From: Teratosphaeria epicoccoides
Lineage: Eukaryota > Ascomycota > Dothideomycetes > Mycosphaerellales > Teratosphaeriaceae
Length of the DNA stretch: 64,000 bases
Direction of reading: 5' to 3'
Assembly: GCA_021401465.1 (NCBI GenBank)
Contig: JADDMT010000007.1
Span: forward strand, 1 to 64,000
Shown: piece by piece, positions 45,474 to 56,037 of the stretch
How positions within the stretch are numbered: position 1 is the first letter of the stretch
Layout: each line of letters begins with the position of its first letter
Translations under genes and position numbers: made by a program
The notes under the pieces: model-generated
Told to the model about the DNA's origin: nothing
The model's input: the letters and a program-made list of their open reading frames with translations, nothing else
Databases searched by the model: none

Positions 45474-46799
45474 ATGGCAACCGAGGTGCGTATACTTTCT
45501 GGATGCAGGGCGACTTCGCTGATTGCGCGTGCCTCCTCAACCAAAGCTCGCAAAGCTGTCGCGATGATTGTGTGCATTCTGCTGACTTTTGGTTTTTGTA
45601 GCGTGAGAGGTATGGCGCCTTAGATGCCGGCGCGAGAGTTCGGAGCAATTTTTTAACCACCATGACAGCAAGACGTTCCTTGCACGGCTGTGCGAGCAGG
45701 CTGAGCGCTACGATGGTACGTAGCTACAGCGTGTTTGCCAGTGGCACGAATGCTAATATGATCTCCAGAGATGGTCGGCTACATGAAGGTGGGAAAATTT
45801 GACCCGCAAGTCGCTCCAGAGATTGATGGCTGACGTGCGATCTCCCGTAGGAAGTTGCAAAGGTGCGAATACACCCTGCTCGAACCTCCACGAGTCCCAT
45901 CCGATAAGCGATGTTGGCGGGTAAGAGCAATGGCACATGTATATACTGACGCAGGCATTGAATAGATCGGCGGCGAGCTCACCGTGGACGAGCGCAACCT
46001 TCTCTCTGTGGCCTACAAGAACGTGGTGGGCACGCGCCGTGCCTCATGGCGCATCATCTCGAGCATCGAGCAGAAGGAAGAGGCCAAGGGCTCGGATAAG
46101 CACGTTGGAATCATCCGCGACTACCGTCAGAAGATCGAGACCGAACTCGAGAAGGTCTGCCAAGACGTCCTCGACGTCCTCGACGAGAGCCTCATCCCCA
46201 AGGCGGAGACGGGCGAGAGCAAGGTCTTCTACCATAAGATGTCCGGCAAATACCTCACTATTATGATTGACATTGGCACAATATGCTCACGATCTGACAG
46301 GAAGGGTGACTACCACCGTTACCTTGCCGAGTTCGCATCTGGCGAGAAGCGCAAGACCGCTGCTACTGCCGCGCACGAGGCCTACAAGGTGAGCATTGAC
46401 GTCGTCTAGCTGGCGTAGCTCAGCGACTCATTGTGATGATAGAATGCTACCGACGTCGCTCAGACCGAGCTGACTCCCACCCACCCGATCCGTCTCGGCC
46501 TGGCCCTCAACTTCTCCGTGTTCTATTACGAGATCCTCAACTCGCCCGACCGTGCATGCCATCTGGCCAAGCAGGCTTTCGATGACGCAATCGCTGAGCT
46601 TGACAGCCTGTCCGAGGAGTCATACCGTGACAGCACCCTGATCATGCAGCTGCTCCGCGACAACTTGACTCTATGGACATCGTCAGACGGTGGTGAGCAC
46701 GAGGCTGGTGCTGGCGAGGCCAAGGCTGAGGACAAGGCACCAGCTGCGGCTGCTGAGGAGAAGCCAGCTGCGGAGGCTGAGCCTGCCGCAGCCTCCTAA
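45474..46799 (+). CDS. 14-3-3 protein, eight exons including micro-exons
   Basis: Dimeric phosphoserine/threonine-binding adaptor. Exons: 45474-45485 (12 nt), 45602-45609 (8 nt), 45669-45715 (47 nt), 45769-45788 (20 nt), 45851-45862 (12 nt), 45966-46240, 46301-46388 and 46443-46799, giving 272 residues. The 5' exons assemble [55 protein letters not shown], the standard fungal 14-3-3 N-terminus, which is strong evidence for each tiny exon. Further signatures are [49 protein letters not shown] and the ligand-groove helix [14 protein letters not shown], then [15 protein letters not shown]. The C-terminal tail is an Ala/Glu-rich stretch. Donors vary: GTGCGT, GTATGG, GTACGT, GTGGGA, GTGCGA, GTCCGG and GTGAGC. 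The GTCCGG intron (46241-46300) is weak and keeps the frame open. Confidence 0.93.
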
Positions 46800-47432
46800 T
46801 CTGGTGGTGAGATCCTTCCTACAGAATCTTATGCAGTCACTTTCCATCGTCCTCGTGGAGCTCTCGGCGGAGGGCGACGCGCCATTAGACGACAACATCG
46901 AAAGTGCAAGGGAAGCGATTGGAGTTGAGTATGGTGGCGAACAGCGCGATTCAAGGCAAAGATACCTCAGCAGCGAAGCGAAAATGTGATGTTTTCCTTA
47001 CGGCACCTCTTCCTCCTACACGGTGCTTTCAGTGGGCTCTACCGGGTCCCACAATCGAAGTGCTTTGAGCGTCATGTCCTTGGTTGTTTTGAGCAGGTGT
47101 TTACCTCAGGTGTTATTCTCATATCATATTATGCGACATGGCAGCGGAGGCAGTTAGGCTTAATCGGCTGTGCTGGGTTTCTTTTGCTAGCGGAGTCAGC
47201 AAGACAGTCTCTACATCATTTAGCGTTAAGCACACAATGATCAAAACAAAACAAAAGAAGCAAGACGTCCTGCGACTTGATTCCATGGTGGTCGTGCTGC
47301 GCTGATATGACAAGCAATATCTTAGGCACAAGACGGCGTCGACAGCATAATGATTGAACTTCTGCAGGACGTTTACTCGCTGATGATTACGACGGCCTCG
47401 CGAGTTCTATCTTTGGACAAGAGCGGGGTGGC
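46800..47432. other. Intergenic gap
   Basis: About 630 bases between convergent genes (14-3-3 on plus, PY-motif protein on minus). Only 3' flanks are expected. No gene or repeat is seen. Confidence 0.5.
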
Positions 47433-47825
47433 TCATTCCTCATACGGCGGCGCGTCAAGCTCGACCAGTCCCTCGCACTTTTCAGTCCTGATTTCCTCCT
47501 CGTACGTGGGAAGACCTTCATACTCGTACGCAGGCAGCACTTCGTTGTCCAACCCGGCCTGGCCTTGCTTGCGTCGCCTTTGCAGGTCGACGACGCACCA
47601 GGCGACGAGGAAGCTGAGGGCGATTACGATTACGGGTAAGATCATCAGGATCCAGACCGGTGTTTCGAAGTCACCTTTGCGAAGGGATATGTTCCAGCGG
47701 GACGCTGTCTGTTTGAGGCCTTGGATGAAGTGTCCTTGGTGGCATGGCTGGGGTGGAGGGTGGGTCATGCTTGTTGCTGCTTCTGCTGCTCGGGCGAGGT
47801 GGAGACGGGATGCGGTGACTGGCAT
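47433..47825 (-). CDS. Small single-pass membrane protein with PY motifs
   Basis: 130 residues from a true ATG, no intron needed. A polar N-terminus of about 55 residues is followed by one strong membrane span (VWILMILPVIVIALSFLVAW), a basic stop-transfer stretch (LQRRRKQG) and a short tail with LPAYE, LPTYEEE and, at the very end, APPYEE. PPxY and LPxY are binding motifs for WW domains of Rsp5/Nedd4-type ubiquitin ligases, so a role as a membrane adaptor or substrate of Rsp5 is a reasonable inference. There is no obvious signal peptide, and the basic flank after the span suggests the PY tail faces the cytosol. I do not recognise a named family. Confidence 0.6.
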   Translation of the reverse strand: MPVTASRLHLARAAEAATSMTHPPPQPCHQGHFIQGLKQTASRWNISLRKGDFETPVWILMILPVIVIALSFLVAWCVVDLQRRRKQGQAGLDNEVLPAYEYEGLPTYEEEIRTEKCEGLVELDAPPYEE

Positions 47826-48803
47826 TGCTGCAGAGCGCTGTGGTCTCTGGGCCTGTTGATATACGAGCTGCAGGATGTTAATAGTTTTGTCGGAGTGCAG
47901 TCGGTGTCCGTGGGCGGAGTCCGCTCGGGGTCTAAATCGTCTTGGTCGTGTCTACAGCGAGTACCCAGGTTTCCGAGATGAATGATCGGACGAACAAAGA
48001 CTTCCGCCGCGAATCGCTGTCTTCTAATTAAAGAAGTGAACAATATGAGATCGAAATCCTTAAGGGCGCCCGTGCCTCGCGCCTGCATGCATTTGGGTTG
48101 TGCTAAGCCACGGTGTTGGTCCTACCTGACACTACGAATTCGAGGTGTTCATCACGTATCTCGAAATGTTCTCATGGAGGCCGACCAACGAGCACAATAC
48201 AGAAGTGGAATCCTACTTAGCCGCTTGGGTGCTCCGCCGTGCTTGGCTCGCTCTGTTGCCAGCTCTCTGAAAAGAGTAAGATGTCTGGGGCATCCCACGT
48301 GATTTGATAGCTGTGCTTGCCACTGCTCGTAGTGCTGTTCCTGATGACTCGGTGACGTATCAAGCAGCAGCTGCTCACATGACGTGTGGGTTGATGATAG
48401 TGGTATCAGTAGTTCACACGAGACGTCTGTATTCCGTAGTTACGATCTCGTGCTCCATAGCAAGAGCCACCTGGCCCTTCGAGCTAGCTGTACAGCGTTA
48501 AAGCGTTCGCGCCTGTCATGCCCTAAGGTACCCTTCCGACCTGTCCATGCCAGAAACTCAAACCACTTGTGTGGAGCCTTGTCTCAACGCCCGAACTCCT
48601 CGCCAAATATAAATGTACAATTGTTGGCGCCCCGAAATCGGTGACAATGGCGCGACGATATATCGCCACGATAGGCGGACAGGACGATGCAGGGACTTGC
48701 GGAGAGTGTCGGAGCTAGTGATGGTCAGAGCCGGGCCAGGGAGCTGTGTAGAGGGCTCGACTCACTCGTGCCATTATGTTTCATTGCGTTCTTGCCTCGA
48801 CGG
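47826..48803. other. Gene-free stretch
   Basis: About 980 bases between two minus-strand membrane-protein genes. No convincing coding region, RNA gene or repeat. Confidence 0.5.
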
Positions 48804-49415
48804 CTACGAGTCGACTTGATGCTGACTTCCGTCTCGACCGTAGTACGTTCCATCAACCGCAATGCTGATAGCGACACCAATCGCCACCAGAACGCCAATG
48901 ATCAGAAAGGCAATTGCAATCTTGATGTATAGCTTCTGCCGCCTATTGAACTGTGACCACCATTCTCGAAGTGGTGCACATCCCTTCATGCCTTTCTTGC
49001 CATTCTTCCTTCTCTTCTCATCGGAGCGCTGCTGCATCAATGTCTGCTTCGACGGCCACATCTTGCACTCCTTGTTGATCTCAACGCTCACTTTGCTCGT
49101 GAACGGGTTGTCGTCGGCATTCGCTGATAACGGGATGAGATTACCACTCTCGATATCTTTCTCGAATGTTGCAACATTCTCTTTGCTATCATTTCTGCTG
49201 TTTGCCACGCGTTCGAAGGAGGCTGGCGGGTGTTGATAGAAGGGCGAGTGGATCGGAATAGGCTTTTGCAGCCCGTATTGGGTATTCATGTCGTCTCGGG
49301 ATACGGCTGGTGTGAGGGCTGGTGAAGAGAGGGCAGAAGGTCCTCGAAGCCCGTCGTCATGCTGTGCAATTGGGACGATGCTGGCTCCGAACGTGGTAGA
49401 TTTTGTTGACGCCAT
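48804..49415 (-). CDS. Fungal single-pass membrane protein of unknown function
   Basis: 203 residues in one exon from an ATG at 49415. The N-terminal ~150 residues are polar and Ser/Pro-rich. A conserved-looking block, CKMWPSKQTLMQQRSDEKRR, precedes a basic region and one membrane span (KIAIAFLIIGVLVAIGVAISIAV) close to the C-terminus, leaving a short tail. This layout, with the WPSKQTL motif before RRQKLYIK and a C-terminal span, resembles a family of uncharacterised proteins in filamentous ascomycetes; I rely on general recollection for that. No catalytic residues are visible. Confidence 0.65.
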   Translation of the reverse strand: MASTKSTTFGASIVPIAQHDDGLRGPSALSSPALTPAVSRDDMNTQYGLQKPIPIHSPFYQHPPASFERVANSRNDSKENVATFEKDIESGNLIPLSANADDNPFTSKVSVEINKECKMWPSKQTLMQQRSDEKRRKNGKKGMKGCAPLREWWSQFNRRQKLYIKIAIAFLIIGVLVAIGVAISIAVDGTYYGRDGSQHQVDS

Positions 49416-50917
49416 TGCGGCTTGCGGCTGGATCGTGTCTTGATGTATGTATACACGCCGGGAGTTTGAGTCAGACGTGGTCCCGGTAACTGAAGTGTCG
49501 GGAAGTTAACGATCAGACCTGATGCTGATCGAGTAGTGAAGATGGACCAGCCGGGTTACTGCTGTATTTGCAGCTTGCGAGAAGTGTAATGCCGATGTTG
49601 TTCCTAATGCATCGAAATCCATGCAAGAGACCGCACACCGCAGAGACGCCAAGACAGACAAGAAGTCGCTTCGTGAGTTGCACGAGATGAACGAGGGGGC
49701 AGCGTTCTTGGTAATGAACAACGGCTCAGGGAGTGCTGGTAGTATTGGATTTCGATCAGGCGCGGAAGAGGCGTCTGATCCGTGTGAATCTTCTTGCCTT
49801 TCTCACTTCAGAAGCTCGAGCAAGAACAGCCTGCATACCTGACCCGACACCTGACCAGGAGTGACATCTCGATAGAATGCGCGGGCGAAGGGATCATGAC
49901 TGCTCAGTGCTTGAACGCGATTATTGATCTCGTCAAACAGAGCCACATGCCAGCCCGCGCGTGTGCCTCCTGAAACAGCCCATAAAGCTAGCCCTGCAAG
50001 ACTCTGAGCCTATCAACAGCAGCGCTACAGGTGAAGCTTGTGTTTTTATTTGTGGCGCATGGCCGGGTCTTTCCTAATCGGCCCTTCTGGGTGGCATTCG
50101 AAGTCTGGTCTCCGAGATTCAAACGGCCTCCTCGGAACAATGAAGAGCAGGCACTGGGATGCGGTGGGAGCAACTCATCTATACATAGAGCGTTCCGTGT
50201 CTGAAGAATAACAAGCACAGAATGACACTCGCCACAATGAAAAGCCGTTGAACCACCTTGCGACCAAAGGCGCCGGTAATTTGGGGCCGGCATGACAACG
50301 ACAAGGATTACTGGCGACGAGACCCGACGCGAGAACGATGTCCATGCGACTTTCCGCTCACCAAGTCGCTCCGCAAACAGGTTCTCGAGTCGTAAAACTC
50401 GTACGACTTTCGTGTGAGCATCCCTCGGCTCTGTCTTTGGCTCGTTACCTGAAGTACAGGCACAGGTCGCTGGGTGAATGCTTAACAGCTCCAAAGCCTC
50501 TACTGCCGAAGCCGCTGATTTGCAAGGCATGTGCCGATGTACCTGCATATGCGTACGGTACCACTAGGAAACTAGCTGCTTAGCACATCGAGATGACAGG
50601 CACAAAAGCAAGCAGGTTCCGGTGCTGATCGTCAGGAACTTCCACAGAGGCCGTCGGCGGCTGAACCTTGATCGGACTCCTCTGTGAATGTCCAAGCCAC
50701 ACCCACAGATCCTTCAGGAGTCTGGGGCATTATCGAATGTGGCGCACCGTCTAGATCGGACACGTGAACGAAGCATTCAACCGCTGGGACAGTCACATGT
50801 TTTGAGGGCATGCCACTATCTATAAAACCACCCTGTGGGGTCGCGGACTGCTCGTGGATACAACATAACGGCCTCTCCTGTCGAGATTCACGAGCGGAAC
50901 GATACGCCGTCCGCGCT
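49416..50917. other. Gene-free stretch
   Basis: About 1.5 kb. A 186-codon minus-strand ORF (50548-49988) has no recognisable family and no clear splice partners, so it is not called. No repeat or RNA gene seen. Confidence 0.45.
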
Positions 50918-53347
50918 TCATACGAACGTCTCGACTGCATCACCCACCTTTATTCTTCGATCTTCACTCGATCTCTCATCCCACGCAAGAGAAGTATGGA
51001 TTCCAAAGAGCACACCTCCCTCAAATCTTCTTGTCTTCGCCAGGGTTAAGAATGGCTCTTGGTTCTTCTCTCCAGTCGTCTGGTCAATGCAGACCATTTG
51101 ACATCGCCTGCAGCCACCAAGAAACTCCATCTGCATGCTTCGCTTATCCCCGACTCGCATTCCACGCCATTGATCTTCAGCCCAAGGCCGCTCTTGCCCT
51201 GGTGGTAGCCATGGACTGTGGGCGAGAACGATGTTGGCGCGGAAGACTGATGGATGCGCAGCTTTGCCACCTTTGGCTTTAATTTGTTCATTCAGCCTGT
51301 TGAGTGAAGACCGTGAGATGGTCAAAATTGGCGACTCGTTGCTGAGGAGGATTGGGGGTCGCGGTTGTTGAAGGCGGGCTCGTGGTTGCATCAAGTGAGC
51401 TTTGCTGTGTCTTGCTGATGGCGACCCAGCTGATACGGCTGGATATCGAGCTAGGGTGCAGGGCACTCCGAGCGCATCGGTGAGGAAATTCGCGATAGCA
51501 TCTGACGAGTAGATGCGTGTTTTGACCTGGTCGCCACAGACACTTGCATCGCGGATTGCCGTTTGAGCCGCTTGAAAGCCGGTAGGGTCCTTCGACAATG
51601 GCACAGAGACCGACGCCGCCGTGTTTGGAGCGGTAATCCTCACTACGCCCTTCTTGAAGTCCAGAATGGGCACAATCAGCGCCATACGAGGATGCTGCTT
51701 CTGGCTGAGAGCCTTACGCGTGCCTTGGTGTATTATGCACCACTCACGATCCCAAATCAGCCCTTCCTGGCGCACCTCCCACGGCATATCCTCAGGCACT
51801 CGCCAGCCGGCGCAGCTCTTGATCGGATAGACTGTCAAGCTCTCTACGTAAAATTGCTGTTGCTCGTTGCCATCCACCAATCCTGGAGTAGACGGCTCTG
51901 AACTGCCAGCTTGCCGGTCTACGAAGAACTCTTCTATGAACTCTATAAAGCGCGCCACGTCCGATCTGGTACTCATCGCACCGATGCTGGCCCTAATGAC
52001 ACCAGTCGGCTTACCGTTCATCATACCGTTCTCGCCTCCACAGCGATGGCCAGCTGAAAAGTTCTCCCGCATCTCCCAGGGTTCCAGATCAAGCGACTGC
52101 GCAATTCCGCCAGGGTTGCAGACGCCACCAATGCGAATGTCGATATTCTTGACATTTGCCAGTCTCTCCACTTCGATGTTGCTTATCCAGTCATCATTGC
52201 TATTCTTCAAATTGAATGCAATGATCGGGCCTTGAGCAATACTCTTGCCGAACGTTGCGTTTGAGTGCTTGTAGATCATACAGGCTGGTCGTCCATTGGC
52301 ATGGCGAAGGTACGACAAACCGTGATATAGTCTCGTCATCATGTCTGCTGTATGTTGAGAGACCTTGTGCTGTGACCCATATAACTCGTTGTGCACTCGG
52401 ATGGCTGACCTCAATGCAAGAATGCTATGGAATGGTAGGGTACCGTCTTCCAGGCGTTCGTGCAAGGGTCCGCATTTGGTGGCGTGCCACTGCTCTTTCA
52501 GACTTACCACCATGTCCACTGTGCCGCCCCCGAAATACTTGCGTTGATTGAACACGTGGGCAGACGCATTTCGGATGAGCAGTGCACCGAGGTCTGGGAA
52601 CCCAAAGATCTTGTACAAACTCACGACCGTGAAGTCAGCAGCGGCAGCAGCATCACCCAGGTCAAGTGGGGACGTCGATGCGTATGAGGCGGCATCAAGC
52701 AGTGTGTACGTCTTTACAAATCTGCCGCCGGTTCGTATTCGCCCACACCACTGCATTGGTAGGCGTCTTCCACTCATATTGGACTGGGCAGGATATGCGA
52801 AGAGGCGATGGCATTCAAGATGGTCTGCCGAGCCATCGATCCATGTCTCAACTTCATGATCAGACGCAAAACAGTGATGTTGAGATGCACCCTCTCTGAC
52901 GCCAACCAGACTCGTATGCGAATGGGCATGATAGCCATACCAAAAACCACCCTGCTGCACTCTGAAGCCTTCCATGACCAGCTTCATGGCAGCAGTTGCA
53001 TTAGAGGTAAAGACCAAGTCGAAGTCGTCCGGATCCGCGTTGAAGAATCGCAGTAAATCAAGCCTTACATCTTCAATGACCGCCGTCGATCTCTGGCTCG
53101 ATGGTGAAGCTGAGTGCGGATTGCCAAACAAATTGGCCATCATGTCGGCTTGGAAAGTCACCATCAATCTTTTGCTGTACAGTGTGGTGCCTGCATGGTC
53201 CATATAGAGAGCATCGTGGAGCATAGGATATTGTTCCTTCCGCATACGTTCGATGTAGCCATCGTAGGCTTCCAGTGAGTCCGGTGTGCTCTCCATGTTG
53301 GTCACTGGCTTGCTTCGCCGCCCGCTGGAGGCCTCAACCGTAGTCAT
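50918..53347 (-). CDS. hxB: Molybdenum cofactor sulfurase (MOCOS/HxB/ABA3 type)
   Basis: Two-domain enzyme that takes sulfur from cysteine and transfers it to the molybdenum cofactor of xanthine dehydrogenase and aldehyde oxidase type enzymes. Intronless, 809 residues from the ATG at 53347. The N-terminal NifS-like aminotransferase domain (about 30-490) shows LYMDHAGTTLYSK, FTSNATAAMKLV, LLDAASYASTSPLDL, the PLP lysine in VVSLYKIFGFPDLGALL (K246) and the persulfide cysteine in IRIGGVCNPGG (C410). The C-terminal MOSC domain (about 520-809) begins VESLTVYPIKSCAGWRV, with WDREWCI and GGCRRCQMVCIDQTTG. All key residues appear intact and the length is normal. In Aspergillus nidulans the orthologue hxB is needed for purine use. 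Confidence 0.95.
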   Translation of the reverse strand: MTTVEASSGRRSKPVTNMESTPDSLEAYDGYIERMRKEQYPMLHDALYMDHAGTTLYSKRLMVTFQADMMANLFGNPHSASPSSQRSTAVIEDVRLDLLRFFNADPDDFDLVFTSNATAAMKLVMEGFRVQQGGFWYGYHAHSHTSLVGVREGASQHHCFASDHEVETWIDGSADHLECHRLFAYPAQSNMSGRRLPMQWCGRIRTGGRFVKTYTLLDAASYASTSPLDLGDAAAAADFTVVSLYKIFGFPDLGALLIRNASAHVFNQRKYFGGGTVDMVVSLKEQWHATKCGPLHERLEDGTLPFHSILALRSAIRVHNELYGSQHKVSQHTADMMTRLYHGLSYLRHANGRPACMIYKHSNATFGKSIAQGPIIAFNLKNSNDDWISNIEVERLANVKNIDIRIGGVCNPGGIAQSLDLEPWEMRENFSAGHRCGGENGMMNGKPTGVIRASIGAMSTRSDVARFIEFIEEFFVDRQAGSSEPSTPGLVDGNEQQQFYVESLTVYPIKSCAGWRVPEDMPWEVRQEGLIWDREWCIIHQGTRKALSQKQHPRMALIVPILDFKKGVVRITAPNTAASVSVPLSKDPTGFQAAQTAIRDASVCGDQVKTRIYSSDAIANFLTDALGVPCTLARYPAVSAGSPSARHSKAHLMQPRARLQQPRPPILLSNESPILTISRSSLNRLNEQIKAKGGKAAHPSVFRANIVLAHSPWLPPGQERPWAEDQWRGMRVGDKRSMQMEFLGGCRRCQMVCIDQTTGEKNQEPFLTLAKTRRFEGGVLFGIHTSLAWDERSSEDRRIKVGDAVETFV

Positions 53348-54169
53348 CAAACAACAACCAGCACCCCACCACTGTCAGGACCAGCGTCATCGGGGCAAAG
53401 TCGAATTCTAATGTCGATGGCTCAGGTCTTTGCAGGGTTCCAAGTTGGCAGCACAGAAGCCCAGAAGCCAGACATCAGCCTGGAGCCTTTTGTATTACTA
53501 TCGTAAGGAAAAAGAAGCAAGCAAGTAGGCGACCTCCGAGCGTCGCGGGAACATAGCCGTTGTCCTGATACAGCCTAGCTCCAACTCCCGTGCTCTACCT
53601 CAATAGCAGCTTTGCCAATCTCAAACCACTTCATCATCGCCTGTTCACACATTGGATCTGTTCAGAGCATGCCGTCACGATAAGGATCCCCGCAATGCAG
53701 GTCCTGGCTTGCTTGCAGCAGGAGGACCTGGTTGACGCAAGCGGAGCTATGTTTGGACTGGCATGCGCCTTCGATACTCCCATACCTCCTCAAAACGACA
53801 GCATTGTTACCGCAGGCGCTTGAGCTCACAGCCGCATTCCGGTGAGTTACGACGTTCGCAAGCATGCAATACTACGCAAACATGAGGCTGTGCGGAGCCT
53901 ACAATCAATCTAGCGTTGCCTCTCCTTCCGTACCACCGACGTCACGCAAGCAAGAAGACAAAGCGTGTTGATCCGTAAAGTTAGTTCAAGATTTCAGGTT
54001 TCCGCGTGCAATTGTAGCGCATACCACTTTGGTTCTTCCGTGCGTATACATTTGACCTGATAGGGTCGCTGCCTGGATGTAATCCATTTCTCATCCAGAA
54101 GACGGAGACATATCTGACCTACAAAGTACCACCTGACTGAACGCATTTGCAAAGAATACAGACAGCACC
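53348..54169. other. Divergent intergenic region
   Basis: About 820 bases between the cofactor sulfurase (minus) and the GPI-type protein (plus); both promoters must lie here. No coding signal or repeat seen. Confidence 0.5.
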
Positions 54170-54869
54170 ATGCGGCTCTCGAAGCTCCTGCTGCTCACTT
54201 CTGCCGTACTGGCCTCGGCGCAGATCACAGAAATCATCAATGGCATAACCAGTGTAGTTGGTGACATCACGAGCGTCGGAGGAGAGATCACGTCTGGAGC
54301 CGGGTCAATCTACACATACTTAGTATATGCCACAGTCTCTCTTCCAATGACTCATCATAGCTGACATCAAACCTCGCAGACCTCCGAGGGCGGCTCGATA
54401 GCCACAGTCGTTGCCTCCGGGGCCTCTGGAGCCGTATCTACCATCACCTCTGGAGCTGGATCTTTAGCGACAGTCGTGACGTCCTACGGCGGCAGCGTAT
54501 ACGTAAGTACACTCGTTCTCCATCTCCCAGGCTGAACTTGACCAGCTGACACGGACCCGTCAGACTGTCGCAACAAACGATGCTGACAGCATCTACTCCA
54601 CAATAAGCTCCGGGGCAGCGTCTTTAGCCACGAAAATCACATCTGAGGGCGGCAGCGTGTACACTGTTGCTACGAACGAAGCTGGCAGCGTCATCAGCAC
54701 CATCACAAGCGCTGCCGAGTCTGCCACATCTGCGACAGGCAATGCAGCATCTTCTGCTACGTTGGCGGCAAGTTCTGCAACCTCCAGCGCCGGTGCTGCT
54801 CAGACAGCCGCGCCTGTCGTCGCAGGTGGTCTTGTTGGCGCCGGTCTGGCTGTGATCGCGATGTTGTAG
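54170..54869 (+). CDS. GPI-type cell-surface repeat protein
   Basis: Exons 54170-54322, 54380-54502 and 54564-54869 give 193 residues. Introns are 57 bp (GTATAT ... TCGCAG) and 61 bp (GTAAGT ... GTCAG), both in phase 0. A signal peptide covers residues 1-17 (MRLSKLLLLTSAVLASA). The body is made of Ser/Thr/Gly/Ala repeats of about 20 residues built on TSEGGSVYTVATN and STITSGAGSLAT. The C-terminus is an Ala/Ser-rich stretch ending in a hydrophobic tail (VVAGGLVGAGLAVIAML) with no charged residue after it, as in GPI-anchor signals. It is probably O-glycosylated and attached to the cell wall or membrane. No enzyme domain or cysteine pattern is present. The introns fall at equivalent places between repeat units. 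Confidence 0.8.
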
Positions 54870-55119
54870 AGGACAGAAAATCGTTGGTACCTTTCTGTCA
54901 CGGATCGTATGGAACTCTGCGCCATAAACTAGCTTGGAGACGCATCTGACACTAATGTTTCATCAGCTTCTCAGGGGTAGAGAAGATGTGTTTCCTACAC
55001 AGTGTCCGATATTCATGCTACGCCCATTCATCCGGTGCTTTCTTGTACCAAGATGCTTATGCTGTGCCGCTCTTGGCGACAGATGCCTTGCACTCATGAC
55101 TCGTTCTCCTCCTGGGTCC

Positions 55120-55842
55120 TTATGGAGCATATACCTGCTTCGAATCATCATATTCGACTTCCCTGATTCCATTCTTATCCACCACCTTCACCAACACGCC
55201 TTTGAAATCAATCGGCAACCGTCTCTTCAGCTCATCTGTGCACATCCTTAGAATCTTCATGCCCTGCTCGAACGAGATGTCTGGGTGGTGGTGCTTATCC
55301 AGCGTTGATAAGCAGTAGTATTGTGCATAGCCATGCGCGGCGTATGGTACGGGTGCGGACGAGGCGAGGTAGTCGATCCAGTAGAGTTCGGGTTTCTGTT
55401 TGATTGGGTCGTAGCCGCCAAGAAGTAGGTTGACCGTGTAAGGGCTGCGTGAGCGCAATGACTTTGCAAGTTCGGCACGCACAAATGAAGAGGTCTCGTA
55501 TGGTGTCAAGTCGGAGGAGTTGCGCATTGAGTACAGCTGGATGTTTGCTTGAATGTATTCCGCGAATTGAACTGGCGGCAATCAGTATTGCTGGGTGAAA
55601 GAGGACGCAGGATAGAGCATACCGGTGTCGCCTGGCTCGCCGCTGAAGGCCATGAGAGTGTGCTTGTTGAGTTGTCGCGTCTTGTCGTCGTTTGATTTCA
55701 ATATGCTTGCGCCTCTAGAGGAATGGCCTTGTTAGCGACAGACGAGTTTAATCTTTGTGCTTAACTGGGCTAACCTCATGGCCGCCTTGCTCGCCGCCAC
55801 AATGGTGAAATCCTTGCCAGTGATGCCAAGTAGGACCTCCAT
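55120..55842 (-). CDS. PRE1: Proteasome subunit beta type-4 (PRE1/PSMB2)
   Basis: Non-catalytic beta subunit of the 20S proteasome core. Exons 55842-55775, 55714-55623 and 55571-55120 give 203 residues. Introns are 60 bp (GTTAGC ... CTCTAG) and 51 bp (GTATGC ... CGCCAG). The assembled N-terminus reads MEVLLGITGKDFTIVAASKAA, then [44 protein letters not shown], a close family match. Further on come VNLLLGGYD, LYWIDYLASSAPVPYAAHGY and FKGVLVKVVDKNGI. As expected for beta-4 there is no N-terminal catalytic Thr after a propeptide. It is divergently paired with the uS13m gene, start codons 195 bases apart. Confidence 0.95.
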
Positions 55843-56037
55843 GATTGCGCTTGTGGTGTGTTGTGTTGGTAGTTGAAATGAGTGAAGCAGATGGATAGAT
55901 GTCCTGGAACTCTGCCTCTAGGCAAGCTCCCGGTGACGACTGGTCGCGTCTTAGGTAAGCGCGGTGCCGACCCGACAATATCGCAGTTCGTCAGCAAAAC
56001 ACCCACACTCTCGTCCAACTCATCGTCTATCGCAATC
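55843..56037. promoter_or_regulatory. Bidirectional promoter between PRE1 and mitochondrial uS13 gene
   Basis: Only 195 bases separate the two start codons, so the promoters overlap or are shared. I looked for the PACE element (GGTGGCAAA) that drives proteasome genes in budding yeast and do not see it on either strand. Confidence 0.6.

Noticed and set aside
46389..46442. tRNA-like word GCGTAGCTCAGCGACTC in a 14-3-3 intron
   Set aside because: Resembles an A box, but no B box or cloverleaf follows within tRNA distance.
49988..50548. 186-codon minus-strand ORF
   Set aside because: No recognisable domain, no splice partners and mixed composition; probably chance.
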